NCBI GenBank assembly: GCA_016794545.1 | Contig: JAEUJX010000090.1 | Span: 1-53,905, forward strand | From: Myxococcales bacterium | Lineage (GTDB): Bacteria; Myxococcota_A; Polyangia; Haliangiales; Haliangiaceae | Direction: 5' to 3' | DNA: 53,905 nt | Part shown: one piece after another, positions 11,101 through 20,604 of the stretch | How the letters are laid out: each line of letters begins with the position of its first letter | How positions within the stretch are numbered: the first letter of the stretch is position 1 | Notes under the pieces: model-generated | What the model saw: only the letters and a program-made list of their open reading frames with translations | Database searches by the model: none | What the model was told of the DNA's origin: nothing | Translations under genes and position numbers: made by a program

Positions 11101-11445
11101 CTGACCGCGCCGAACCAGGTCAGCGAGGTCGATCGCGATCTCGGCACGTCCCGGGTCGCGATGGCGGCGGACACCGGGCTGATCGTGAAGGAGGAGCGCG
11201 GCGCGCTGGTCGTCATCGACCCGCTCACCGAGCACAAGCGGTGGACGCTCGCGCAGTCGCCCGGCATGACCTACACGCGCTCGGGGGTCTCCTCGAACGG
11301 TCACCGGGTGCTCGCGCACACCGCGCAGAGCACGCTGGTCTGGACCATCCCGATGCCCGCCGGCCCCGAGGACACCGCGGCGCTGCTGGACCGGATGACG
11401 AACGCGACCACCGGCACGGGCTCGAAGAGCCTCGGCTGGCAGTAA
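8137..11445 (+). CDS. Membrane Ser/Thr protein kinase with C-terminal beta-propeller-like sensor region
   Basis: This is a 1102-residue protein starting at GTG. The Hanks-type kinase domain spans about residues 50-325: glycine loop [11 protein letters not shown]-binding Lys80 in VALK, Glu96, catalytic HRDIKPSN at 171-178, and GFMAPEQ. The metal-binding motif is DWG (191-193) instead of DFG; the Asp is kept, so it should be active. One TM helix spans about 350-371, then a short Ala/Glu coiled coil, then some 700 residues of repeated short strands ([19 protein letters not shown]-type) like WD40 or bacterial propellers. The topology suggests extracytoplasmic sensing coupled to cytoplasmic phosphorylation. 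Substrates unknown. Confidence 0.93.
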   Translation: MAEDPKAPMPTIRGKPGDTFEGGAPSMPTMMPATSGAAAAIAGPPPDLPRYELGPEIARGGMGRVVEATDTRLGRVVALKEGFARDADSNARFARETRITARLEHPGIVPLYDAGIGPNGQPFYVMRKISGRPLEKYVATGESLESRLALMPHMVAAAHAIAHAHERGIVHRDIKPSNILVGELGETIVIDWGLAKAIDEADDVAGPIPAQVDLDDQLKTRAGIVYGTPGFMAPEQLRGKPVDPRCDVYALGATLYHLLSRKPPHHAETADAMMKAAVNAPPRPIGELVPGVPPELSTIIDKALAHDPDARYQDARELAEDLNRFVSGQLVASHHYTPGEKLRRFVKKHKVPVAAVTLATAALIIGGIIAYVRVSLARDREAAAADVARQEKAEAEKARAEAVNRNERLTLSAAWTHVETNPTLAVAMVRPLADKHWREVRAIAAAARSNGVAWSLPASAETVSLEMSRDGTSALGAGTDGVVRIYDLAKRTTQTVAEMGDKVIARFGDEERKVVLWRKSQLVVIDRAGSGRRDLTTPTEIKNLEMVGIVAYWTDVNGTLWSLDLAGTQPLEVALDERISHIVPSPDGRWLALFGENHLLLYDRTSPAEPPKIVVTGRAKGLDWSADSARFGALVDSSGIDVRVVPSPLIERELTVGERFFVEYGTNQMFTIGPTGVAVMSRDIAKPRRQLVGTPVGLAKSRGDVILAATEESVAVLSDRGDHVIPVPAGRLQSITASAHSPFALGTSDGRVLVWNLDELEPRQVARNASTATLVGDDVVLATFSDRPAKWIDLASGQERTLGSWPAITDAASAPGGQYAAIVDLAHHAKLIPAGKPPLDLDGEVDLIAFATSHELVLATAAGKLQLHDAANGGRTLLVDNKAGLLSLHVSRSEPAWIAATFRDKTVWRMRVGEDAETTKLPAMPSRGLHVTADGAVLYAVGPTLMMWKPDGAVAAHATFPQPIVELGATGGPSLVAFTETGVAFLVSLTAPNQVSEVDRDLGTSRVAMAADTGLIVKEERGALVVIDPLTEHKRWTLAQSPGMTYTRSGVSSNGHRVLAHTAQSTLVWTIPMPAGPEDTAALLDRMTNATTGTGSKSLGWQ

Positions 11446-11446
11446 C

Positions 11447-11463
11447 GGCCGGCAAAGCCGGCC
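11447..11463. repeat. GC hairpin between kinase and cysS genes
   Basis: GGCCGGC-AAA-GCCGGCC is a perfect 7-bp stem immediately after the kinase stop codon and 25 bases before the cysS start. No T-run follows on the plus strand, so it is at most a weak or Rho-assisted terminator or an mRNA-stabilising hairpin. Confidence 0.4.
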
Positions 11464-11488
11464 CCTGCGATGCTACAACCGGAAGGCT

Positions 11489-13003
<1,515 letters not shown>

Positions 13004-13004
13004 C

Positions 13005-13946
13005 ATGGCCGACGACGCCCAGAAGCCCCGTGGTGCGGAGCCCGGGACCGCGCTCCTCCGCCCGATGATCGCGCGCGACCTCGACAAGGCCGGCAAGGGC
13101 CAGCTGGTGTACGTCGGACGCGACGGCGAGGTGAAGGATCCGAAGGGCGTGCGGAACCGCCAGGCCGCCGCGTACGTCGCGTTCGGCGGCATCACGGCCG
13201 CCGGCATCGCGCTCGCGATCGCCAGCGGCTTTCCGCTGCTCATCCCGTTCTACGTCGCGCTCGGCGGCCGGTTCATGGGCACGGTGCGCGCGGTGAAGAA
13301 GGTCAACGAGGCCTCGGTCGCGCTGTCGAACGGCGACGCCGTCGCCGGCCGCACCCTCGCCGAGCCGGTCGCGAAGGCCTGGTGGGCGCCCGGCCGGGTG
13401 CGCGCGCTCGCCGAGCTCCGCGTCGCGATCGCGGACGCGCTCGACGGCAAGGGCGAGCAGGCGCTCGATCGGGTCCGCAAGGCGCGCAGCCGGCTGTCGC
13501 CGCGCCTCATCCAGCACCAGTTCTCCTACTACACGGAGATCAACCTGCTCACGTCGCTCGGCCGCACCAAGGAGGCGCGCATCGTCCTCGAGGCGCGGGG
13601 CCCGGTACCGACGGGCGAGGTGCTCAAGCTGTCGTACTGGATCGCGCAGATGCACCTCGGCGTCGCCGAGGGCAAGCTCGAGATCGACGAGAGCGAGCTC
13701 TACGACCGCATGCGCAAGGGCCTGTCGATGACGGCCGGCCGCGATCTCCTGCTGCTCTGCGCGTGGGCCTACGCGCAGAAGGGCGAGCACGACGAGGCGA
13801 AGTTCGCCTGGCGCCAGGCGCGCGACCGAGAGGGCAGCCACCGCCTCGACGTCGCGATGCCCAAGCTCGCCGAGTGGATGGCGCAGTACGGCAAGGATCA
13901 CCCCGAGCTCGACGAGCCCGAGCCCGAGCCCGAGGAAGACCTCTAA
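13005..13946 (+). CDS. Hypothetical membrane-associated protein with TPR-like helices
   Basis: This is a 313-residue protein. The ATG at 13005 follows the cysS stop by one base; the frame is open further upstream but that lies inside cysS. A hydrophobic segment near residues 62-90 (AAYVAFGGITAAGIALAIASGF then LLIPFYVALGG) is followed by helical Ala/Leu-rich repeats resembling tetratricopeptides, and an acidic Pro-Glu tail. It is probably membrane-anchored and protein-binding. Its TAA stop directly abuts the TAG stop of the convergent HD gene, with no intergenic base. Function unknown. Confidence 0.7.
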   Translation: MADDAQKPRGAEPGTALLRPMIARDLDKAGKGQLVYVGRDGEVKDPKGVRNRQAAAYVAFGGITAAGIALAIASGFPLLIPFYVALGGRFMGTVRAVKKVNEASVALSNGDAVAGRTLAEPVAKAWWAPGRVRALAELRVAIADALDGKGEQALDRVRKARSRLSPRLIQHQFSYYTEINLLTSLGRTKEARIVLEARGPVPTGEVLKLSYWIAQMHLGVAEGKLEIDESELYDRMRKGLSMTAGRDLLLLCAWAYAQKGEHDEAKFAWRQARDREGSHRLDVAMPKLAEWMAQYGKDHPELDEPEPEPEEDL

Positions 13947-15089
13947 CTAGCGGCGGCGCAGCTCGGGATCGTCCGGATCCGCGTCGCGGTGGACGCACGG
14001 ATCGTTCTCGGGATCGTGGCCGCACGCGAGCACGCCCGGGCTCGGATCGTCCGGATCGACACCCTTGTGCGGCCCCTCGTCGTCGTCGGGAGCCTCGAGG
14101 TCGCCTCCGGCCGCGATCAGCGCGTCGCGCTTCTCGGGAGCGAGACCGGGGACGAGGTTCTGCCGCGCGAGATACGCGACGTAGTACGCGTCCTCGCGGC
14201 GCGCCTCGAGCTCGCCGCCTTCGATCGCGGTCTTCAGCGAGCGCATCAGATCGCCGACGAGGCGCGACGGCGGGATCTCGAACGCCTCCATCAGCGCGTT
14301 GCCGACACCGGGTGGCAGCGGGGGGAGCTTCGCGTCCTGCTCGGCGAGGAGCTGCACGCGGTCGGCGAGCGCGCTGATCTGCTCGAGCAGCATCTTGCGG
14401 CGGCCCGGCCGCTTGCTCGTGATATCGGCGCGCGACAGATCGAGCAGGTCCTTCATGTGCGGACCCATCTCGCGATGGAAGCGGCGCACGGCGCTGTCGG
14501 TCCACTGCTCGCTGTACTGGTTCGTGCGCAGGTGGTGCTTCACGAGGAAGCGGATCGTCTGGCGCTCGTCGCGCGCGAAGCCGAACCGGCCGTGGATCTT
14601 GTCGAACATCCGCGCGCCGACCTCGGCGTGTCCGTGGAAGTGGACGCCGTCGGCGGTGTACGTGCGCGTCGGGACCTTGCCGATGTCGTGGAGCAGCGCG
14701 GCCCACCGCACGAGCGGACGACCGACGGTCTGCCGCACCACCTGCTTCGTGTGCGCCCACACGTCCTTGTGCTGGCGTCCCTCCTCCTGCACGAGATCGA
14801 CGGTCGCCGCGAGCTCGGGAAACAACACGTCGAGCGCGCGCGTCGCGCGCAGCCACTCGAGGGCCTGATCGACGTCGCGGCCCATGAGCACGTGCTCGAG
14901 CGCACTCCGCAAGCGTGCCGGCGAAGCGTCCGCCAGCCGGACAGTATGCTCGCCACACACATCGGTGATCGCGTCGGGAGGCCAGCGGCCCGCCTCGTTC
15001 GCGATCGCGCCGGCGATCTCGAGGACGACCACCGGATCGGCCTCGACGAGGCCGCGGACGCGGGCAGCGGCGGTGTCGGCGCCGGACAT
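13947..15089 (-). CDS. HD-domain phosphohydrolase resembling the C-terminal half of CCA-adding enzymes
   Basis: This is a 380-residue protein. The segment GRDVDQALEWLRATRALDVLFPEL (residues about 70-92) followed by His113 and LLHDIGKVPTR (134-141) copies the order seen in bacterial tRNA nucleotidyltransferases with an HD domain. The metal ligands of the HD site (His113, His134-Asp135, and further His in FHGHAEVG) are present. The N-terminal polymerase-beta head (GGxVRD, DxD) is absent: only about 65 residues precede the helical part. It is therefore unlikely to add CCA and more likely acts as a stand-alone phosphodiesterase or nucleotidase. The C-terminal 60 residues are Asp/Pro-rich and look disordered. 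Confidence 0.8.
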   Translation of the reverse strand: MSGADTAAARVRGLVEADPVVVLEIAGAIANEAGRWPPDAITDVCGEHTVRLADASPARLRSALEHVLMGRDVDQALEWLRATRALDVLFPELAATVDLVQEEGRQHKDVWAHTKQVVRQTVGRPLVRWAALLHDIGKVPTRTYTADGVHFHGHAEVGARMFDKIHGRFGFARDERQTIRFLVKHHLRTNQYSEQWTDSAVRRFHREMGPHMKDLLDLSRADITSKRPGRRKMLLEQISALADRVQLLAEQDAKLPPLPPGVGNALMEAFEIPPSRLVGDLMRSLKTAIEGGELEARREDAYYVAYLARQNLVPGLAPEKRDALIAAGGDLEAPDDDEGPHKGVDPDDPSPGVLACGHDPENDPCVHRDADPDDPELRRR

Positions 15090-15106
15090 GGGTCGCGTTA
15101 CCTACC

Positions 15107-15346
15107 ATGGAAACACCGAGGGCATCGTCGACGGAGAGGTTGGTACGCTCCGTGCTCGACGGGCTCGCGCGCATGCAGGGCCGGATCACCGAAAGACAGC
15201 TTCCGCTCGCCGAGCGGTGCTTTCCGGGAATCTCGGAGTTCTACGCGCGCATGCCCGACAAGCCCCTGACTTTCCTCCAGCTCCTGTGGGCTTTCGAGGA
15301 CAGCCGGCGCGCTCGGCCGAAGTGCCGGAAGCATCCTCGCCGCTGA
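15107..15346 (+). CDS. Possible small basic protein between the HD gene and murI
   Basis: This is a 79-residue open frame from ATG 15107. It has a helical, Arg-rich composition, one PDKPLTFLQLLWAFED segment and a basic end. No family is recognised. It starts 17 bases from the divergent HD gene. Third-position GC is lower than in neighbouring genes, which argues against strong coding selection. It may be a real short gene or a chance frame in the murI leader. The rest of the roughly 340-base gap shows nothing else I can name. Confidence 0.3.
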   Translation: METPRASSTERLVRSVLDGLARMQGRITERQLPLAERCFPGISEFYARMPDKPLTFLQLLWAFEDSRRARPKCRKHPRR

Positions 15347-15427
15347 GGCGTTTTGCTGGCGACGTGGCACTAGCTCTGGCAAGTTGAGTTGCCGGCTGTG
15401 ACAGCCCGTCGCACTCCGGAGCAATCG

Positions 15428-16255
15428 ATGGGGCAAGATCGAACACCGACGAAGCGGCACCCGATCGGGGTGTTCGACTCCGGTGTGGGTGGGCTGACCG
15501 TGGTTCGCGCACTGCGCGCCGCGCTTCCCGGCGAGGACATCGTCTACCTCGGGGACACCGCGCGCGTTCCTTATGGAAGTAAGAGCCCGCGCACCGTCGA
15601 GCGCTACTCGCTGACGTGCCAGCAGTTCCTGCTCGACCGCGGCGTGAAGCTCGTGCTGATCGCCTGCAACACCGCCTCGGCGAACGCGCTGCCCGCGCTG
15701 ACCGCGGCGAGCCCGGTGCCGGTGATCGGCGCCGTCGAGCCTGGGGCGTCGAGCGCGCTCGCGGCGACGCGCAACAACCACCTCGGCGTGATCGGCACGC
15801 TCGGCACGATCCGGTCGAGCGCGTACGCGAAGGCGATCGCCGCGCGCGATCCCTCCGCCAAGCTCACCACGCTCGCGTGCCCGCTGCTCGTGCCGCTCGC
15901 GGAGGAGGGCTGGGTCGATGACGACGTCGCGCGCCTGGTCGCCCGGCGCTACCTCGCGCAGCTGTTCGCCGCCGATCCGCAGATCGACACGCTCGTGCTC
16001 GGCTGCACGCACTACCCGCTGCTCAAGGACGTGCTCGGTGCGGTCGCGATCGAGCTCGCCGGTCACCCGGTCGCCGTCGTCGACTCCGCGAGCGCGATGG
16101 CCGAGGCCGCGAAGGAGCAGCTCGGCTCCGGCGCGAACCGACGCAGCCTGGCCGGACGCCTCGACTGCTTCGCGACCGACACGTCACGGCTCGACGAGCT
16201 CGCGCCGCGGTTCCTGGGCGAACCGCTGACGGGCTTCGAGCTCGTCGATCTCTGA
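15428..16255 (+). CDS. murI: Glutamate racemase
   Basis: This enzyme converts L-glutamate to D-glutamate for peptidoglycan precursors. The start ATG 15428 is preceded by GGAG at 15418-15421 with 6-base spacing and gives 275 residues; an upstream TTG at 15389 in the same frame is less likely. The two catalytic cysteines are in ACNTASAN and LGCTHYPLL, and the DSGVGGLTV substrate loop opens the protein. The regular cofactor-independent racemase fold is inferred from these motifs. Confidence 0.96.
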   Translation: MGQDRTPTKRHPIGVFDSGVGGLTVVRALRAALPGEDIVYLGDTARVPYGSKSPRTVERYSLTCQQFLLDRGVKLVLIACNTASANALPALTAASPVPVIGAVEPGASSALAATRNNHLGVIGTLGTIRSSAYAKAIAARDPSAKLTTLACPLLVPLAEEGWVDDDVARLVARRYLAQLFAADPQIDTLVLGCTHYPLLKDVLGAVAIELAGHPVAVVDSASAMAEAAKEQLGSGANRRSLAGRLDCFATDTSRLDELAPRFLGEPLTGFELVDL

Positions 16256-16265
16256 CGAGGCGGGC

Positions 16266-16877
16266 TCAGGCGCGCGCGGTGGACTTGAGGCCCTTGGTGC
16301 GGGCCTCCTCTTCCTTGCGGCGCTTCATCACCTCGGTGACGGTGGCCGCCTTCTTCAGCTTGTCCGCGATCGTCTTCTCGTCGACGGGATAGTCCGTGCG
16401 GAACACGAGACCGTCGTCGTAGAGCTGCTCGCGCGCCTCGGTATCCTCGAGGTACTTCGCGACCTTCTTGCCCTTGTAGTCGAGCTTGGGCAGGTTGGGC
16501 ACCTTGCTTTCGAGCCAGGTCATCAGGTCGCCCATGATGTCCTTGCACAGGGTCAGGTGCTCCTCCAGGTCTTCGAACAGCTCGGGGAAGCGCTCCTTGA
16601 ACGCCTGCTCGTCCTCGCCCTTGCCGAGGGCCTTCGCGAGGGCGAGGCGAAGCAGCAGCGCGTCGTCCGCGTAGCTGACGACCGCGTCGTTGCGATCCTG
16701 GATGAAATCATTCGGCGACACGACGTAGACCACCACCCCGGCGGCGACTTCGCGCACCGGGCGGGGCAGGTTCTCGTCGTCCATCGCGTCGAATGCGATC
16801 TTGAGGTCGTGGGGAAGGGACACCAACCAACCGCGCACCAACTCGACGAACTTCGACTCCGCTGCAGCAGTACTCAC
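16266..16877 (-). CDS. YkvA/DUF1232-like protein
   Basis: This is a 203-residue protein if started at the GTG complementary to 16875-16877 (STAAAESKF). An in-frame TTG at 16913 would add 12 residues. Its core VVYVVSPNDFIQDRNDAVVSYADDALLLRLAL matches the YkvA-like DUF1232 pattern (D-x-I-P-D-F-I-x-x-x-G-x-x-D-D) in a looser form. The C-terminal half is charged and helical with a Lys/Glu-rich end. Function unknown. Convergent with murI, separated by 10 bases. Confidence 0.65.
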   Translation of the reverse strand: MSTAAAESKFVELVRGWLVSLPHDLKIAFDAMDDENLPRPVREVAAGVVVYVVSPNDFIQDRNDAVVSYADDALLLRLALAKALGKGEDEQAFKERFPELFEDLEEHLTLCKDIMGDLMTWLESKVPNLPKLDYKGKKVAKYLEDTEAREQLYDDGLVFRTDYPVDEKTIADKLKKAATVTEVMKRRKEEEARTKGLKSTARA

Positions 16878-16890
16878 GAGGATTTGCGTA

Positions 16891-16906
16891 CCCCGCAATC
16901 GCGGGG
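16891..16906. repeat. Short GC hairpin at the 5' end of the DUF1232-like gene
   Basis: CCCCGC-AATC-GCGGGG is a perfect 6-bp stem lying between the two possible starts (GTG 16877, TTG 16913) of the minus-strand gene. If translation begins at 16877 this hairpin is in the leader and could limit ribosome access. Confidence 0.3.
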
Positions 16907-17003
16907 CCTCCAAGAAGCTTCGAAATTGAAGCCCGAAGGGGAGTGAGTACCAACCCCGCCCGCGAATTACAAGCCTGGGCGGCCGTGCTACCCTGGCTCA
17001 GCG

Positions 17004-18821
17004 GTGGCCAAGCGCTCGCCAATCCTCGGTTACAACCACAACGTCCTCTACCGCGGGCTGGTCTTTCACGTCCAGACGGAGGATTCGGGGCTCCTGTCCC
17101 CCCACCTGTTCACGCACCTGTTCCACGGGGGCGTGATCCTCTCCACCCGCAAGCTGGTCTACGACGCCGGCTCCGCCGAGGAGTCGATCAAGGGCTTGAT
17201 GCAGTCCCAGCACAAGATCGTGCTGAAGGACCTCAAGCGCGGCGCCTTCGACGACAAGATCGACCAGTACCTCGCCGGGACGCCCGGCCTGCTGCCGCGG
17301 GCCGCTCCCGCGGGCGCCCCACCGCCGGCCGAGAGCCCCGTCCCCGCGGCGGCCGAGGCCATCCCCGCGGCGGCCGAGGCCGTCCCCGCGGCGGCCGAGG
17401 CCGCGGTGCCGCAGGCCACGGATCGGCTCCCCACCACGCGTACCCCGCGGCCGCAGACCGAGGAGCTCGAGACCCTCGAGCCCGTCGAGCCAATCGAGCT
17501 GCTCGCCGATCGCCCGAGCGAGCCGGTGATCACGATCGAGCACGGCTCCCAGGGCTCGCAGCCCATCGTGCTCCCGCGCGCGGCCACGCCTCCGCCGATC
17601 CCGCAGCGAGCGCAGACGCCGGTCCCGGTCGCGCCCTCGCGCACGGCCACCGCGGAGCGCAAGAGCGCGTCCGGCGTCGTCCGCACGAACCTCCCTCCCG
17701 CGCCGCCGACCGCGGACGAGATCGATCCGCCGACGGATCCCGATGTCGACTCGGGGGCAATCCACGCCGCGCTCGTCGGGCTCTCGCCGAAGAACAGCAC
17801 TGTCGGCTCCGGCGCCGTGAGGGAGCCGATGGCGCAGCTCGACTCGGCGCCCGAGATCTCGATCGGGCTCGACGCCGACGGCCCCGACGCCGCGCGCACG
17901 CGCAGCAAGCACGACACCGACATCGCGATCCCGACCGACCTCGTGACCGATCATCGAGCCGCCACGCTCAGCGACGGGATCCCCGGCGCGATCAACGCGG
18001 CGCCGTCGGGCGCCGTCCGGGGCACCGGCGAGTCGATCCCGCCGCTGCCGCCTCCCCCCGACCGCAAGACCGGCGAGCGGGCTCCTGCCCTCGGCGCCGC
18101 CGCGCTGCCGCCCGCGCGTCCCGTCACGCGCCCGCCGTCGCGCCAGGCGATGACGCCGCCGCCGGTGATGTCGCGCCCGGTCGCCGACTCCGACAGGTCC
18201 GATGCCGTCGAGGTCTACGCGCCGGCGCCGCCGTCGACCGAGGCGCCGCCGGGCGAGCGCGCCGAGCGCCCCGGCCAGTACGCGCAGCACAAGCGCCCGT
18301 CGAGCACCAAGCTCCCCGTCGACGTGATCAAGGGTCCGCCGGATCGCTCGGGGCCCACGGCGATCCCGTCGGGGCTCGGCCGCCCGGTCCGCCAGTCGTC
18401 GGGCATGCCCGCGATCCAGCAGCCGCGCGCGCAGACCCCGTCGTCGCAGCCTCCCACGCAGGCGCGCGCCGGATCCTCTTCGCAGACGCCCGCGGCACCG
18501 CGCGCCGCCGCTCCGTCGCCGGGCACGCAGCCGCGCATGCAGCCGCCGTCGCAGCCGCCCGCACCGCAGCCGAGCCGCACCACCACGCCGTCGCGCGTCT
18601 CGCCCCCGGGCGCGCCCGCCGCGCGCGGCTCGAGCGGCAGCGGCGTCGTGATGACGCGCCCGGCGGTGATCGTCGGAGCACCGGCGAAGCCGTCGAATCC
18701 GCCGCGCGTGCGCAAGGCGCGCGAGGACGAGGGCCGCGGCTTCGGCCAGGGCCTGATCTCGGAGAAGTCCCTCGATGAGGTGATCCTGGCGTACCTGTCC
18801 GAAGACGCCGACGACAAGTAG
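17004..18821 (+). CDS. Protein with conserved N-terminal domain, long Pro/Ala-rich disordered region and short conserved tail
   Basis: This is a 605-residue protein starting at GTG. Residues 1-90 form a compact domain (GYNHNVLYRGLVFHVQTEDSG, then THLFHGGVILSTRKLVY) that I associate with hypothetical proteins in other myxobacteria. About 470 residues of Pro, Ala, Ser and Thr follow, including three near-identical AAEAVPA-type repeats around residues 113-132. The end, GRGFGQGLISEKSLDEVILAYLSED, looks folded again and may be a docking helix. The architecture suggests a tethered adaptor. It is followed after 8 bases by a glutaredoxin gene and is probably co-transcribed. Function unknown. Confidence 0.75.
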   Translation: MAKRSPILGYNHNVLYRGLVFHVQTEDSGLLSPHLFTHLFHGGVILSTRKLVYDAGSAEESIKGLMQSQHKIVLKDLKRGAFDDKIDQYLAGTPGLLPRAAPAGAPPPAESPVPAAAEAIPAAAEAVPAAAEAAVPQATDRLPTTRTPRPQTEELETLEPVEPIELLADRPSEPVITIEHGSQGSQPIVLPRAATPPPIPQRAQTPVPVAPSRTATAERKSASGVVRTNLPPAPPTADEIDPPTDPDVDSGAIHAALVGLSPKNSTVGSGAVREPMAQLDSAPEISIGLDADGPDAARTRSKHDTDIAIPTDLVTDHRAATLSDGIPGAINAAPSGAVRGTGESIPPLPPPPDRKTGERAPALGAAALPPARPVTRPPSRQAMTPPPVMSRPVADSDRSDAVEVYAPAPPSTEAPPGERAERPGQYAQHKRPSSTKLPVDVIKGPPDRSGPTAIPSGLGRPVRQSSGMPAIQQPRAQTPSSQPPTQARAGSSSQTPAAPRAAAPSPGTQPRMQPPSQPPAPQPSRTTTPSRVSPPGAPAARGSSGSGVVMTRPAVIVGAPAKPSNPPRVRKAREDEGRGFGQGLISEKSLDEVILAYLSEDADDK

Positions 18822-18829
18822 CCTTCTCC

Positions 18830-19099
18830 ATGGCTGCTCAGATCAAGATGTACGTTCGCCCGTGGTGCGGCTACTGCACCGCCGCCGAGCGGCTCCTCGA
18901 CGAGAAGGGCGTCGCGTACGAGAAGATCGACGTCAGTGGCGACACCGAGAAGCGGACGTGGCTCGTCGAGGTCACCGGCGGCCGTACGACGGTCCCGCAG
19001 ATCTTCATCGACGGCCGGTCGATCGGCGGCTACGACGAGCTCCGAGCCCTCGATCGGCGCGGCGAGCTCGACCGCCTGATCTGGCGGGATGCGAGCTAG
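18830..19099 (+). CDS. grxC: Glutaredoxin (Grx3-like dithiol)
   Basis: This is an 89-residue thioredoxin-fold oxidoreductase using glutathione. The active site is CGYC at residues 13-16, after KMYVRPW. The cis-proline motif TTVPQIFIDG and GGYDEL complete the glutathione-binding groove. Dithiol class, cytoplasmic. Its TAG stop shares the palindrome CTAG with the stop of the convergent ThrE-like gene. Confidence 0.93.
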   Translation: MAAQIKMYVRPWCGYCTAAERLLDEKGVAYEKIDVSGDTEKRTWLVEVTGGRTTVPQIFIDGRSIGGYDELRALDRRGELDRLIWRDAS

Positions 19100-20316
19100 A
19101 GCGTCCGACGCGGTGACACCACCGCGTTGGCGATGAGCAGGCCGGCGACGATCGCGATCGCGACGACGAACATGGCGAAGACGGTCTCGACGCCCGTCAG
19201 CGTATCGCGCGAGAGCAGTGACGCCATCCCGCGAAAGCCCATGCTGCCCGGCACGAGCAGGAGCATCGCGGGCACCACCACCACCTGCGCCGGCCGCCGG
19301 AGCAGCCGCGCGTACAGATTGCCGAGCACGCCGAGCGCGAACGCGCCGACCATCACGCCCATCTGTGGCCCGAGCCACGTCGTCCCCGCGGCGTTGCCGA
19401 TGTAGCCGACCGCCGACGCCGCGAGGATCCAGCCGAACGCGCGCACCTGCGCCTGCACGACCACCGCGATACCGAGCGCGGAGGCGACCAGCGCGATCCA
19501 GGGTGCCCACGCGGGCAACACCACGGGCACGGCGCGATGGACCTCGACGACCGCGTTCGCCGCGCGCTCGCCGAGCGCGACACCGACGACGAGCTGGAGC
19601 AGCACGATCACCGCGGACATCAGCCGCGCCGTCCCGGCGATCAGGTGGCGCGTCGCGAGCTCGCTCATCGCGGTCGTGAGCGACATGCCGGGCAGGAGGA
19701 GGATCAGCGCCGCGATCGTGACGAGCGACGGCGTCACCGCGTGCCACATCGAGCTCACCACGCCGGCGGCGAACGCGGCGAACGCGGCGCCGACGAGCTC
19801 GAACACGCGCGCCTGATCGGTCGAGCGGCGCGCGTACTGCGCGAGCAGACCGAGCGAGAGCCCGATCGAGCCGGCGACCGCGACGTCCTCGAGCGAGCCG
19901 CCGAAGAACACCGACAGCCCTCCCGCCGACACGCCGTGCATGAGGGTCGAGATCCCGTGACCGAACTGCGGCGGCGCGAGGAAGATCGCCTGCAGCCGAT
20001 CGATGCCGTCGCGCGGCGAGAGCTGCTTGTCGATCACCTGGTCCGCGATCGCGTCGACCTGCTCGAGCTTGCCGAGATCGAGCTCGCTGCCCTCGAGCCG
20101 CATCATTCGCGTCTTCAGCTCGGTCGGCGCGCCGAAGCTCATGATCAGCGCGGTCGGCGAGGTGAACACCTCGGTCTGGAGCCCGAGCCGCTCGCAGCAG
20201 ATCTTGAGCGCCTCCTCCATCCGGTCGGCGGGCGTGCCGTAGCGGTGGAGCGCGCGCCCGAGGGCCAGCACGAAGCCGATCGCGTCATCCACGGCGGCCC
20301 CATACTGCCCAATCAC
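19096..20316 (-). CDS. ThrE-like threonine/serine exporter family membrane protein
   Basis: This is a 406-residue protein. The N-terminal cytoplasmic part has the family pattern LGRALHRYGTPADRMEEAL, then TEVFTSPTALIMSF. About ten hydrophobic helices follow (for example VTIAALILLLPGMSLTTAM and VVVVPAMLLLVPGSMGFRGM), fitting the ThrE plus ThrE_2 halves fused in one chain. The family exports threonine and serine in corynebacteria; the substrate here is inferred only by homology. Its stop codon interlocks with that of grxC in CTAG. Confidence 0.85.
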   Translation of the reverse strand: MIGQYGAAVDDAIGFVLALGRALHRYGTPADRMEEALKICCERLGLQTEVFTSPTALIMSFGAPTELKTRMMRLEGSELDLGKLEQVDAIADQVIDKQLSPRDGIDRLQAIFLAPPQFGHGISTLMHGVSAGGLSVFFGGSLEDVAVAGSIGLSLGLLAQYARRSTDQARVFELVGAAFAAFAAGVVSSMWHAVTPSLVTIAALILLLPGMSLTTAMSELATRHLIAGTARLMSAVIVLLQLVVGVALGERAANAVVEVHRAVPVVLPAWAPWIALVASALGIAVVVQAQVRAFGWILAASAVGYIGNAAGTTWLGPQMGVMVGAFALGVLGNLYARLLRRPAQVVVVPAMLLLVPGSMGFRGMASLLSRDTLTGVETVFAMFVVAIAIVAGLLIANAVVSPRRTL

Positions 20317-20604
20317 CTGCCCGAAAACACGAACGCCCGGGCGGCAACCCAGGCGTCGTTTAATGCAAGTTCAACTAACTAGGAGGCTCGGGGCTTAACT
20401 AGGTATCCGAGCTGACCAGCGCGGCAACGCCGGCGCCCCCGATCAAGCAAGCAGCAGGCCAGTCCTGCGCCTGGTGCCGCAATACCTTGTAACCACGCCC
20501 TTTGCGTGTTACCGAAGGCCTTCGACCCGGCTCTCGCGGCGACCGCGCTAGGACATTCATGTCGCGGCGCTCCGGAGCGGGCGCAACGAATTGCGAAGCT
20601 CTCA
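20317..20604 (+). other. Intergenic leader region upstream of the RNase E/G gene (288 bases)
   Basis: There is no gene in this divergent gap. The start-proximal half is less GC-rich than its surroundings and contains several stop codons. It includes TTAACTAGGTATCC and TTGTAACCACGCCCTTTGCG, but I cannot name a convincing promoter. RNase E genes in other bacteria often have long, structured, autoregulatory leaders, so this may be one; that is inference. Confidence 0.35.
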
